NCBI GenBank assembly: GCA_030374765.1
Contig: JARGXX010000113.1
Location: 248,001 to 312,000, forward strand
Length of the DNA stretch: 64,000 bases
Direction of reading: 5' to 3'
Source: Agarophyton chilense
Lineage: Eukaryota; Rhodophyta; Florideophyceae; Gracilariales; Gracilariaceae
Under the pieces are notes generated by a model, which worked only from the letters and a program-made list of their open reading frames with translations, was not told the origin of the DNA and made no database searches. Both the position numbers and the translations under genes were made by a program. Shown piece by piece: positions 11,301 to 22,337 of the stretch; within the stretch, counting starts at the first letter, position 1; the number at the start of each line of letters is the position of its first letter.

Positions 11301-11825
11301 TGTAGGCAACCTCGGATAGGATTAAAACGGCAAGGTTTGTCGCAGTTATGGCCGGAATGGATCGTAGACTCATAGCGATGGCTGGAGAGACTAGGTTGTT
11401 GCTGAGAGTAACCGTTGTTTCTTTTCCTCCATGGGACCATTTAACAGGCATCAAACATTTCTCGGTCGCCATAATTTCGGAGTCATCGCCAAGTGCAATT
11501 GATTAATTGCAATTATAACTTCGAGATAGATGTTCAGAAGACGAGGTGAGGTGAGCGGTAGATCCTGAATCCAACATTAAGAGACTACCGCTTGCAATAA
11601 TGGCTGCCATTGCTCGAGGTCTGGTGACAGCGGCGCAATTGATATTCTTATTATTTTTCGAATTGACCTCATTTTCGTTTTTTCTTTTTGTATTCTCAGA
11701 TTCCTCGGAGTGATTTGCCTTTGATGGGTTATGAAAAAACGTTTCAATTTGTTCCTAGGGTTCATTGGGTTGAGGTAACAACGATTGGTTGCATGCTTCT
11801 CTTTGTTGCATATAGCACACCTTGG
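8397..11825 (-). pseudogene. copia pol: integrase, reverse transcriptase, RNase H
   Basis: On the minus strand the reverse transcriptase segment (9182-9715) has the Ty1/copia strings VIGAFLHA and AYVNDFIIFG, where the catalytic YVDD is YVND. The RNase H segment (8843-9160 and 8397-8594) has YKRVLGSLLFHSTRTSHDL and KVKHIELRDHHV. Integrase remnants lie at 10319-10930 and a protease/gag-linker region at 11032-11472. An acidic spacer typical of the integrase/RT linker is at 9735-10322. Frameshifts and stops divide all of these, so the polyprotein is dead. Confidence 0.8.
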
Positions 11826-11830
11826 CCTGG

Positions 11831-12275
11831 GGTAACGAAATGACTGGTGGGTCAGCGTACGGGTCTCGACCGGTGGTAGCGTGTTAGAGCGGGTCCTAAG
11901 GTTCGTATCCTTGACGGCGGCACTCCCAGAGTACTTGGTGCAATGGGCTGGCGTTTAATGCGTAGTCCTACAGGTTGGAGGTACGGAAACGATGGCTTGA
12001 AGACCAATGGGTGGAATTAATATACCAAAGGGGGTAGTTTAGTATCCTAACGTTGCCTACCTTACTCTAAGGTAGAAGCGTCACTCGAGCCAAGTAAATA
12101 ACAGTGGTGAGGTGCTGGGATCTCCCTGTCACTGTAATACAAATCTATTACACTAATAAAAATAAAGAATTATCCAAACGAGTCCAACTGAGGTCGGCCA
12201 GTCCACGTGGCGTCTGTAAGATCCCTCAGGCACCAGCGGCTTACAGAGCTCAACAATTATCGTTGCTCCTTCACA
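11831..12275 (-). repeat. 3' LTR of gypsy copy B
   Basis: This 445-bp block aligns end to end with 20172-20616. The first base has changed (GGTAACG in place of TGTAACG); the far end is TTCACA. Confidence 0.9.
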
Positions 12276-12787
12276 TATCTCCCTCCTTAGGATTCGACCG
12301 TCACGGCGAAGTCCAAATTGTCTCACACCTTCCTGGGGGTCTGGCTTTAATGACCCTATGGGTCAACCTCCAATCTTGACTTCGGGTTCGGAATGTCGTG
12401 ATCCTCAGCGTCTTAACCGCCTTAACACGAGCGGTGTCGTGCCCGACATGTCGGCGTCTTATGACCAATCCGGGGGTTAGTTGCTCTCGGTACCAGTGGA
12501 CGCGACGGGGTGTCGCATCGCCACCGTCCTTGGCTGTACCAGTGCGTAAAAGCTGACCCTTGGCGCCAGGTTGTCAATTAGTACACCTAAAGTACTGTAC
12601 GCGCACCGAAGAGGGTTTCCTTTCCGCTTTTCCTATCCTTCGTTATTCCTTTGGCAACCGTACGCGCGTCGTCCGCCGTGAACCACGGTGCGCGCTTCGT
12701 CCATTCGGGGTCACGTCAATCATCCTGCCCGATTCGGTTTCATCTTCTCTCCTTCCCGTCGCGGTACTCCTCCATTGGTCGCGCGCG

Positions 12788-13424
12788 ATGCCGCCCTCGC
12801 CTTATAAGCCCGTCGGATACGCTACTCTTCATCCAGAATTTGTCGCTTCCGTCGGGTTTCCTTTCCTTTTACGGGCGGACCAGACGGTGGGCAGCGCCCC
12901 CATGGCTTCAAGCAACCGAGCGGAGAGCTCCTCGGGATACCCAGTGGATTATGAGCGCCCCGGGGACAGTTATGACCATACCATCGGGCGAAACCCGCGG
13001 TCAGTGCGTAATGCCTTTCTGCCGTAGCGTTGGTATTACTGTCTCGAAGGACATTGCGACAGTCCTGAGGGAAGCTTGCTCCTGGGCGCGTCGCTCGGCG
13101 CGCTACGCCGCGGTGGTCCAACAGGGTCAAGATCTGAAGATCACTATGGACAATCTCCTGCAGCAGAATGCACAAATGATGTCCCGGAGGGTTACTGCCG
13201 ACTGGGATTCCCGGCAAGGCCTAAATTTGAGCGACCGGGAGGCTTCCGAGGGTGAGAATAGGTCCTCAGGTGAATCTCCGCCGAAGAAGCGTTCTCTGCT
13301 GGGTGGTGCCGGTCCTATTGGTACAGTAGACTCTTCGGGTGACCCTAGTCCCGGTTTCGCTTCTGCAGGTTCCAATGAAGGTTCCAATGAGGACGACGGG
13401 GCTACTCCTGCGCCGCTTCAGTGA
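12788..13424 (+). pseudogene. antisense accessory ORF of gypsy copy B
   Basis: On the strand opposite to pol, between the chromodomain and the 3' LTR, a frame from the ATG at 12788 (MPPSPYKPVGY) is conserved in copy A. A second frame (to 13424) continues with a helical, Gln-rich stretch (QGLKITMDNLL-like at about 13126-13190) and an acidic Ser/Gly-rich end, so one frameshift seems to separate two halves of a single protein of about 210 residues. I do not recognise it. Extra ORFs downstream of pol, some antisense, are known in certain plant LTR elements. Confidence 0.45.
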
Positions 13425-13779
13425 GTCTTGTTGGTGTTCGGACCGCTTTCGCGAACCTTGAGGTCATGGCGAGGAATCTTCGGCCTCTGCTAGTTAGTCA
13501 AATAAAGTAAGGCTTGTTCTTTCCCAAAGCTTCTCCTGTATTCCTCAAACGTGCGTACCCCGGGACGGCTTCCAAACCCTGAAAACTTTTCAGGCCTTCC
13601 TCAGGTGTCGCCAAGGACTGACTTTGTTCCCTGGCGCGAGAGCTACGGCGAACCGTCGTGTCGGGAGGCGTTTTGGGATCATTCGGGCTGATGGTTGCCT
13701 CCTCCTCAAGGCTGCGCTCCGTGCTGCCGAATTTTCGCCAAGAGCCGGCGAAAACATTAGCCGGAATGGTCCGAGGCTA

Positions 13780-14139
13780 TTGCCAAGTGTCTTCCTCAGG
13801 GTTTTAGCCGAACCAACGGACGCGATAGCGCATAGTTCCATCTTCTCCACGACCGGCAGAGATGATGCGCTCAATCACGTATTCCAGTTGGTGTTCATTC
13901 TGTGGAAGGACAGTGTGGTCCAGAGAGTCGAATCCATCGGAGTCAGTTGGAAGAGATGGGTCATCGTCTTTTGCATTGACCATCGGGTCCATGGGGCTGG
14001 TCGGGTCTGCGGAAACTGCCTTAGGGGGTGTGGGGACTTGAGCGTCGACCTGAGATCGTATTGATTCCTTTGGGCCAGGAACCTGGGACTTCAATGATGC
14101 GAGACAGCTGGGGGCTCTTATCACCCAGTCTATATACAC
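13780..14139 (-). pseudogene. gypsy copy B: chromodomain end of pol
   Basis: The minus strand gives YVIERIISAGRGEDGTMRY, then RVRWFG, an in-frame stop, and NPEEDTWQ. This is the chromodomain pattern of an aromatic residue, Y.VRW.G and (P)EE.TW, which marks chromoviruses and guides insertion into chromatin. The stop falls inside the domain. Confidence 0.75.
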
Positions 14140-14277
14140 AGTTTCCTGTAGGCCTTCAACTAGTAACGTAATGGTGTGTTGATTGGCCTTAAGGACTTTT
14201 TATGTTCCCGTAGAGCGGGGTAGGAGCTTCCGCGTAGTGTCCTCGAGTTTCTCAGTGTCCTTCGGTGGCCGGTCCAG

Positions 14278-15545
14278 TTAAACAAGGTTTCCTTTCCCAA
14301 AGGTCGGTGTGTTACAAACGGCTTTGTCTAAATTGACCTTGTAGCGCCGTTGGGCTTTGGTTATTACAGCTCTGGGCGATTGGATAATGCGGTCGATGCG
14401 TCGGCACGAGTAGCGCTTCACCTGTGTCGGAGTCATCCCTTCGGTTATGTCCCGGGGTATGATAGACTGTTCAAGGTCAACAGCTATCAGCGGCGGCGAT
14501 CTCGTTAGCGTTAAATCGAAAGGTGTTGTCCTCATGTAAGCGTGCACTTGCTTGTTGTAGGCATAAACCAGTGCCTCAACGTAGTAGTCCTAGTTCAATT
14601 GGTGGTCCGCTACGTAGTGTGCCAATCAGTCCAGAAGGTTGCCGTTCAAGCGTTCGGCTGGGCCATTGGTTTGCAGGTGGTACGCCGTGGTGGTCACATG
14701 TTTGATACCTAAGGTAGCACAAACGTGTGAAAAGAATTTGGATACGAACTGACTGCCGTTATCCGTGTGAAGATAGAGTTGAATGCCATATGGACATACC
14801 CAGTGGGACAAGAAGGCTGTGGTTATGTCCGTGGCTGTTGTCTTCCCTACGGGTAGGGCTCGGGTAAGTTTGGTAAACCTATCGGTTATTTCCGAGACAA
14901 ACCGTTTCCCATGGGACGACCTACGCAACACCCGTTTATATCCATGGCGACAACTTCTATCGGGCCTGCGGCCGGGAAGAGTTACAATTAGGTCTGATGG
15001 ATGGCGCGATACCCTCGGATTTGTGCGCACGAAGTACAGTTCCGTGCTGTTTTACATAGGTCCTGCCCCATTAGAAGCCAGTTAAAGAACTTCCTTAGGG
15101 TCTGGTACATTCTTTGGCCTCCAGGGTGACCAGCCAAACGATGTAAATGGGCGAGGTGTCGAAATTGCGCCCTTAGTGAACTTGGTATTACCCGTTGGAG
15201 TGCGCCATCCAGTTGTGAGCGGCGACACAGTAATCCAAATCGATCATAGTCGAATAGGCATCCAGGGGGTCCTAACAATTGGGCTGTTTCATTGCAGTGC
15301 TCGTCTTCGACCTGCGCCTGTAGGAGCTCTTCGAAAATTGTAGGGAGGAGCTCTTTTTCCTCCTGGGCGATTGCGTTATGCTGAGGTGGTGTCGAGTTGG
15401 GCGGTACTTCCTCCCAGTCCAATAGGTAGACTTTGTTCTCCTTTATCTCATGATCATCCCCTTTGACCTTTCCCATAAGGTCATCCGTTTCCGTATAACC
15501 CTGAGGTCCATCATCTGCGAAGGAGGTAGGGATGAGGTCGTTCAA
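14278..15545 (-). pseudogene. gypsy copy B: integrase
   Basis: The N-terminal zinc motif (HLAHLHRLAGHPG ... CTSCAQ) is at about 15040-15170. The catalytic core follows at 14626-15030, with the second Asp in HTDNGSQF and the Glu in GPAERLNGNLLD. The two frames are separated by a stop, and a further piece (14278-14547) covers the C-terminal part. This is a DDE strand-transfer enzyme, inactive as written. Confidence 0.8.
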
Positions 15546-15629
15546 TGGCGTATCATCAGTTCCGTCGGTAATGATTCGCGAGAGGGCATCCGCTTCCTGG
15601 TGCTTGATGCCTGGCCTATAGGTTATCTC

Positions 15630-17183
15630 TTAGTCATATTCCGACAGCCTGAGGCGCCATCGAGCGAGGCGGCTCGATGCATCTGTCATACTGAGGAACC
15701 TGAGGAGTGAATAGTGGTCTGTACTAATCGTAAACCCAGTTCCCTTGAGGTATGGGCGGAGTGTCAATACAGACCATACGATGGCTAGACACTCCTTTTC
15801 GGTAGTACTGTAGTTTGGCTCCGCGCTGGTGAGCGTTTGGCTCCTGTATCCAATAGGTCGATAGTCCTTCGGTGACCCCTGTTCCTGTAGCAGTGCACAT
15901 CGCACTTGGACATCAGAGGCGTCTGTGTCCAGGACAAAAAGCCTATTTGGTTTTGGTAAAGCCAGTTTAGGTGAGTTCAGCAATTTGTCCTTTAGGGTCT
16001 GAAATGCATCGTATTGGTCGTCGGTAAGGGCCTCAAACCCCGAAGGTGCTCCCTTTTTCAGCGTCGCACTGAGAGGGGCCGAGATTTTAACAAACCCTTG
16101 GACGAAACGATGGCAAACATTGCAAAAGCCCACGAAGGATCGAAATTTCGAGTGGTTCCTGGGGAGTTTAGCCTTACGGATCGCATTCGTGGTCCTTTTC
16201 GCTACCTTTAGCTTTCCTAGAAAGACAACGTGACCGAGATAGTCCACCGAGGCGTGGAAGAAGGCGCATCTGCGAAGTTTCAGTGTTACTCCAGCGTCCT
16301 GTAGGATTGTTAGTACCGTTTTCATATGGCGAAGGTGTTCCTTAACGGTCCATGAGAAGATGATCACGTCAACTAAAAAAACCAAGGCGAACATCCATTT
16401 GACTCTGGATAGCATGATGGCCCTTACCCGTAAGAAGGGTTCTGGTACATTCTCTAAACCAAAGGGCATACGACTAAATCTGAACAGACCTTCATGGGTG
16501 GTGAAGGTTGTCAGCGCTCTCGCATCTTCGGCCAAAAGAATTTGCCAATTTCCGGAGTTAGCGTCCAGTGTGGTAAATACGGCAGCTTCCCCAAAGAAAT
16601 CTAGACAGTCATCCAAACGGGGTATCAGGTATGAGTCCCTCTTGCTTACTGCGTTCGGTTTTCTGTAGTCGACAAAGAACCTGACGGCGCCATCCTTCTT
16701 CGCCGCGAGGACAAGGAGACTTGCCCATTTGGATTGGTTAGGAGGCGCCGGCTCTATGACGTGAGCTTTGCGCGTTTTGTCCATCTTGTCGGCAACAATT
16801 GTCCTACCATTCAGGCCTGTATGGTAAGGGTGCTGGAACTGTAGTCTAGCATGATCCTGAAAGTCAATACAGTGTGTAGTGGCTTTGAATTTTCCCAATC
16901 TACCTGACCACAGGGCCTGGTATTTCGTAAGGAGATCAAGTACCTGTGGCCTATAAGATTCTAATTCCGCGCCGATAGCGACTGTCCTCTCCCAAGAGTC
17001 GACGTCCTCGCCGGGAGTTGTCGTGGAAAGGTTATCCAACTGGGCCTCCATGATGCCCACGGGTGTGGGTAGAGTGATGCCAAGTAATGCACCTTTAGGT
17101 AACTTTACGGGCTTATCTCTGAATTTGCTGATTATGACCAAGAAGGGCCTGTTGTGGCGGATGTCTATTACTCCATTGGCCAT
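15630..17183 (-). pseudogene. gypsy copy B: reverse transcriptase and RNase H
   Basis: This 517-codon open stretch shows reverse transcriptase blocks (RFFVDYRKPNAVSKRDSY, FSRMPFGLENVPEPF) and the active-site block FLVDVIIFS, where the usual first Asp of LDD is Val. RNase H follows with LFVLDTDASDVQVRCALL and ECLAIVWSV. The active-site change makes the enzyme probably inactive although the frame is long. Confidence 0.85.
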
Positions 17184-17495
17184 TAAGGTGGGGTGCTTCA
17201 GAACCGTTTTCGGGTGGATCTATATCGCAACAAGACCTGCGGACCGGAAATGAACCGATACTGTGATTTGCGTCATCGAGGGTATCATTATAACTTTCGT
17301 CAAGCGAACCTGTTCGGACTTTGTGTTTTTGGAGATAATCGCTCGTTGGCGGTTAGCATCTGGCCCTGGGGTGGAGCCAGCTATGGAGATGGAAGGTGTG
17401 CGATAGAATGCGACTTTCTCAAGGCCTGGATAAATAGCCTTAATGTATCGATCGATAAAAGAGGTCCCTAGGATTGCCTCAGCGCCCAAGTTAGG

Positions 17496-17789
17496 TCATA
17501 CAAGGAACCATGTGCGGACTCCGAAATGTCCTATTTCTGGGTAAAGTGGTACCATTCCTTTAATGTTCATTGGTCTAAGTGATGCATCGGTATCCCTGGG
17601 GGTCTCCCTTGCCTGAACGAAATCTTTCCAACCAAGTGGGAATAGCTTAGGATGGACCAAGTTGGGACCAGCGCCTGTGTCCAATACGGCTGTGGTCACT
17701 CGAGAGTAATTGGAACGAAGTCCCACGGTTACTCGAACTTTATAATTCTCTTTCCTGAAGATACAGACAGGGTCGTCACTGTGTTTCAA
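17496..17789 (-). pseudogene. gypsy copy B: aspartic protease
   Basis: The minus strand has VTTAVLDTGAGPNLVHPKLF, the DTGA active site of a retroviral-type aspartic protease that would cut the gag-pol polyprotein. A stop and frame change separate it from the reverse transcriptase. Confidence 0.7.
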
Positions 17790-18175
17790 TTGTGGTTCAA
17801 TCTGAGTGGTTCATTCTAGGTGGTTTTGGGAGATGAGGAGCTCCTTGGCCCAAGACCATTCAATTGGTTGAGGCAGACGCTTAAAGAGGGAGGATTTGCC
17901 TCGCGTCGACCTTCTAAGAGAATTCCGATGGGGTTTCCGTTTCTTCATGAGGATAAGATTCCTCTTCGGGGTCGTCCGTAGGATCTACAATGGCGTGGAC
18001 CTGTGGGGCTTTGATCGGAGAATCCGGAGGCGGGGCATAGCGTGAGCTTCCGAAGGTCCCTGAGGTTCGTTGTTGACCCCTGTTAAACACTCCTTCGGAT
18101 CGCCGCAGCCAGTAATTCTCTTCCCTTAGGGCTAGGAGGTTTTTACGTGCATCCTCAGGCAGATACCTCGTGAAG

Positions 18176-19887
18176 TCACAAGGTTAAACCATTGAACGGC
18201 AGAGAAAGCAAGCCCTTGGGGAGCGAACAGAAACGTCCTTGCGGGGAAGAAAGGGGGAATACTTGCGTGTGGGTGGTCCAGTAGTCACTGTACTTCCCTG
18301 GGAGGTATATGATGAGGGCCCGGACGGAGGAGCACTTAATTAACCGCAAGGACGTCTCCGGAGTCGGCATAATAGAGTGATGCGTCCATGTCCGATTCCG
18401 TGGATCTAACCAAATGGAATTGGTTTGGTATGCGCAATGGAGTTGCGTGTCCTCTGGATATCTCAACGTTTCGCCTGGAATTCCTGTAGGTTTTGCCATA
18501 AACTTCGGCATAGGTAGTGAGCCTTCGGAAGGAGTATTGTCGGTTCTCCGTGTGGTAATTGCGGACATGTGTTGGAATGGCAGGGAGTAATCCCGTGATG
18601 AAGTGGCGTTTAAGCCGTCCTCCGGAGAGTACGCTTCCACATCGGTAAGTCTTCTTCCATAGGTCGTTTTCGAAAGACGATTCGGTCATGTTGGAGCTCT
18701 GCTTAAAGGTTACTACTTCCTAATGGGCATCCATTATAACGTCATCCGTGGCGTAAGTTTCCAAGAGTAAATGAACAACCTGAGGGTATGACCTGAGGAG
18801 CTCACGGTCTTGAGCCTCCACGACGTCAGTTGTGGCAGATGTCTTCGAAACCACTCGGTCACGCGTCTGTCTTGTAAGGAAGAATTGGAAAAGGTGGAAA
18901 GCGCCGTTCTCATGGATACCAATCTGATCACAGGCCGTACGGAACAAACTGAGAAACCTAAGGACAGCAATGGGATCGGAACCCGAGAACTTGTCCGTAA
19001 TGGTTACTTGCATTCGTTCAGCCCACTTGGCGACTCTTCGAGCCACCGAACCAGAATATTTCGGGGACCTTTCGGCAAGCCGGTAGTTCATGCAGTCTAG
19101 AACCTTAAGGAAAAGTTCGTTTGTGGTTGTCCGTGGTTAGAGGCCTCGAACGGTAGCCTCATTGACTTCCGAGTCGGTCGTTTCGGTCAAGGCCGATTCG
19201 GAATCACTCGTGTCCGAATGGTCTTTTCTTTTACTCCTTCTATTCTTCTTTCTCCGGCGATTACTTCTTTTCTTTCCAGCGGAATAGGAACCTAAAGGAT
19301 CGATCTCTCTGTCAGATCCGATGGAGCCCTGAGATCGCCGTACCTCATATTGTCCTTTGGGTAAAGCAATTTGTCTCTCTTCTAGACGCGGAGCCTCTCT
19401 TCTACTCCTACATTGTCCTTCCATTGGATTTTTTTGATGGTGTTCCCGGCGAGGGGTGGGTAACACAGCCACTCTTAGGGGTTTGGTAGGTGTTTACCAT
19501 ATGGAAAACGGATGGTGGATTTTTGAAGTGGTCCCAGGGACCGCTTCGCCTGACTGGCTGGTGACTGCTCCTTGAACGGCCTGAACGAGAGAGTCTATGA
19601 ATAGCTCAGACTCCATGACCTTGGGGACGATTCTCGTAACGAGGTAATCTGTACGGTCAGCGATTTCTGTAGCGAGTCGCATGTCCACAACGGAATCCAC
19701 ATGGGCTGAAAAGAGCTCACGGAGACGGAGCCAGAGAAGGTCAGCAAGCCCGGCGGAAATGTTCTCTCTAATTCCTTCGGTCTTACGGGGTTTCCCTTGT
19801 GGTGTTCCTGGTTTAGATGTGGCCCTGGTGAGGCGTGCTCGTAAACGCGCTGCTACCGTGGGTTCTTGGCGAATCCTTTCAGGGTAG
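18176..19887 (-). pseudogene. gypsy copy B: gag
   Basis: The region upstream of protease falls into four frames. The best conserved (18720-19091) contains FSGSDPIAVLRFLSLFRTAC and continues like the Ty3/gypsy capsid core. Basic and Ser-rich pieces lie at 19137-19472. The order relative to pol and the 5' LTR supports gag; no zinc knuckle was seen. Confidence 0.6.
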
Positions 19888-20171
19888 TTTAGGGGAGTCA
19901 GTACTCCTTGGGGCTTTCTTCTCGTGCTCCGCGGTCGCTAACATTATCAACCTGGGGTTCAGGCTACATCGTTGGCGTTGCAACGGCAACTATTCCTGCC
20001 GTAGGAGTTCTATGATCTGGTCGGTTGGTTGTGTTTCCTGCGTCCCTAGTGGCGGTTGCTTCTGTACTTTTGGTCCGTTGGGGAATTAAACCAAAGGTTA
20101 GAATCCGTATAGTTCTTCGTTCCAGTGGTCCGTTCAATTATTCTAAAGGTTTGTAAGTCGGGAGATCAAAA

Positions 20172-20616
20172 TGTAACGCAATGACTGGTGGGTCAGCCTA
20201 CGGGTCTCGACCGGTGGTAGCGTGGTAGAGCGGGTTCTAAGGTTGGTATCCTTGACGGCGGCACTCCCAGAGTACTTGGTGCAATGGGCTGGCGTTTAAT
20301 GCGTAGTCCTACAGGTTGGAGCTACGGAAACGATGGCTTAAAGACCAATGGGTGGAACTAATATACCAAAGGGGGTAATTTAGTATCCAAACGGTGCCTA
20401 CCCTACTCTAAGGGAGAAGCGTCACTCGAGCCGAGTGAATAACAATGGCAAAGCGATGGGATCTCCCTGGTACTGTAATGCTAATCTATTACACTAATTA
20501 AAAAACATAATTATCTAAATGAGTGCAGCTGAGGTCGGCCAGTGCACGTGGCGTCTGTAAAATCCCTCAGGCCCCGGCGGCTTACGAAGCTCAACCGTTA
20601 TCGTTGCTCCTTCACA
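20172..20616 (-). repeat. 5' LTR of gypsy copy B
   Basis: This 445-bp block starts TGTAACG, ends TTCACA, and is followed by the CCTGG target duplication. Confidence 0.9.
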
Positions 20617-20621
20617 CCTGG

Positions 20622-21234
20622 CTGCGGCAGCACTTTCTGAAAGATGAGTTCCCAATGTCCTAGTTTCATCAAGTAGTCGAGCAGCTACGTTTTCCCAGGA
20701 CACTTCGGTTGTTGAAAGTGTTTGGTTAGCTGCGCAAACAGGATTAGGTTGAGTTGCAGTAATAGATGAAACCAAGAAGGCTACCGCCAGTTCATTTGGT
20801 AGTTTCGTATCCATTGTTGCTTATTGTTCTATTACACCATTTAATTTGTCAATAGGGCGACCCATATTTTGTTGAACATTGGAATACCTCATGTTGATAA
20901 GCTCACACATTTTTGCAATACGAGCTGCAGTAGACGTTGACGCATATCGATCATCAAGACGTTTCAATGATTTGCATTGGTTACCAATGTCGCTCTGAAT
21001 AACCTGCAGAGCTTCATCAGAGAGAGCCGATACGATAAGACCACTGGCTTTCTTCTTGTTGAACTCCCATTCGGCTTTCTTCTCTTCATCACTAGTGAGG
21101 AGATTTCGAACCGGATTTAAAACTTCTCCAATGCCCTTTGCATGCAATTCAGCATCAATTAGAAGTCTCCACAACTTATAGTCGTACTTTTCATCAAATT
21201 GTTGGAAACGCGCTTTCCAGCCATCGGTATCCAT
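20622..21234 (-). pseudogene. copia gag
   Basis: The frame starts at the ATG at 21232-21234 (MDTDGWKARFQQFDEKYDYK). It has the copia gag (UBN2-type) strings for a tryptophan-anchored first helix (YKLWRLLIDAELHAKGI) and SALSDEALQVIQSD. An in-frame TAA at 20821-20823 is followed by more gag in the same frame until the gypsy LTR cuts it off. Confidence 0.75.
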
Positions 21235-21349
21235 GATGCAAGGAAGACGTAGTGTCCAATTTGATGGAACAAATATGAGAATCCAAGATAGGTGAAACTG
21301 AAGTAAAAAAAACGATATAGACAGGCTGACGTATTCTGGGCCTATAACC

Positions 21350-21582
21350 TTTTCGACAGAGAAGTCAGGTGAAAACAAGACGATGTCAGTTAGGACTATT
21401 GATTGTAGACAAAGAACCAGTAGTTCTCTCTTTATACTTAAAGAGAAGAGAAGAACACATAAGCATAAGGAAGTAGAATAGTATGCTCACGTAAACATGT
21501 TCAAATACAAAAGCAAGCTATAGTCATGTAAAAAATAAAAGATACGTATTCAAATACAAATAAAAATCCAAACCTCAGTGCG
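21350..21582 (-). repeat. 5' LTR of the copia element (right)
   Basis: It aligns with 8204-8392 with small indels. The candidate target duplication AAAAC follows. Confidence 0.65.
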
Positions 21583-21587
21583 AAAAC

Positions 21588-22311
21588 GAAGGTGAGATAT
21601 AAAAAAAAAGATTATAGCGACATGTTAATTGATTTATCGCTCACTTTGTTTGCGATGTAGAACACGTTCTTTAAGATCTATGTAAGGAAGATGAAGATAA
21701 ATTTGTATGCATGATGTGCACTGAGTCCTACAGAAATCTTCAAATTCACGGTGGACTACAGGCAGCAACGTTCAAGCTGTAAATTTCAGTAGTCTATCAA
21801 GACGTCTATGAAATCGTAGATGCGGAAGAACGTGAAGTAAACCCTGTGCCTTTTGTCCATAGTTCGAAGAAAACTGCTTATCTGTGCAGCGACATGATTA
21901 ATTTAGCTCTGATAGACATGAAGCCAAAGCCAGGGGTTTTTATTTGTCAGCGCGACACTGGAAAATCTATAACCGGGTATGCGAACAGGATAGACACAGA
22001 ACACATGGATTAGGATGACATCGTAGAAACAATGATGAAGCTTTTTTTTCAGACACTTTCAAGGAATGCGACGGGCTATGACTGTTCAATTCATACCATA
22101 GTCGTCTCTATGATACTCTCAAATCAGCATTGAGGGGTTCTCGTAGGACAGGCGTCGACGAGAAGTAGCTAGAACATAAAACAGAAGCCCACACTATTCT
22201 TCGGTGATGGTTTACGCTGGAAATGTCCAAGTATTGGTGCTTTTTAATAGAGCGTTTGAATAAACTATTATGAATGGCGACCGTTCTGCAGTTCTTTAAA
22301 AAAGGAATTAC
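21588..22311 (+). pseudogene. E1 leader and 5' part of its peptidase gene
   Basis: The stretch is the reverse complement of about 3757-4440 in MULE-L. It covers the sequence just inside the TIR and the start of the Ulp1-like gene and is full of stops. It ends abruptly in GGAATTAC, where the 10.6-kb element begins; the gene resumes at 32932. Confidence 0.6.
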
Positions 22312-22337
22312 GTCTGTGTTTTCGGAAAGCTAGTATT
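22312..22337 (+). repeat. left TIR of the 10.6-kb element
   Basis: The 26 bp begin GTCTGTGTTTTCGG and end CTAGTATT. They are inverted at 32906-32931 with one difference (T to C in the inner run). Confidence 0.85.

Larger units (their letters stand above)
11831..20616 (-). mobile_element. Ty3/gypsy chromovirus-type retrotransposon, copy B, complete
   Basis: The element is 8786 bp with two 445-bp LTRs and an exact 5-bp target duplication CCTGG (11826-11830 and 20617-20621). It sits between the gag and pol of the copia element, in the same orientation. In minus-strand order it carries gag, protease, reverse transcriptase, RNase H, integrase and a chromodomain, then an extra ORF in the opposite direction before the 3' LTR. 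Several stops are present. The LTRs differ at several percent of positions, so it is not recent. Confidence 0.93.
8204..21582 (-). mobile_element. Ty1/copia retrotransposon, split by a nested gypsy element
   Basis: Gag (20622-21234) and pol (8397-11825) lie on the minus strand on either side of the gypsy element, with related LTRs of roughly 200 bp at both ends. MULE-L shows the uninterrupted target as AAAATGAAGG; here AAAAC occurs at 8199-8203 and 21583-21587 and fits a 5-bp target duplication. Own length is about 4.6 kb. The outermost few bases of the LTRs are uncertain because the termini are not a clean TG...CA. Confidence 0.85.
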
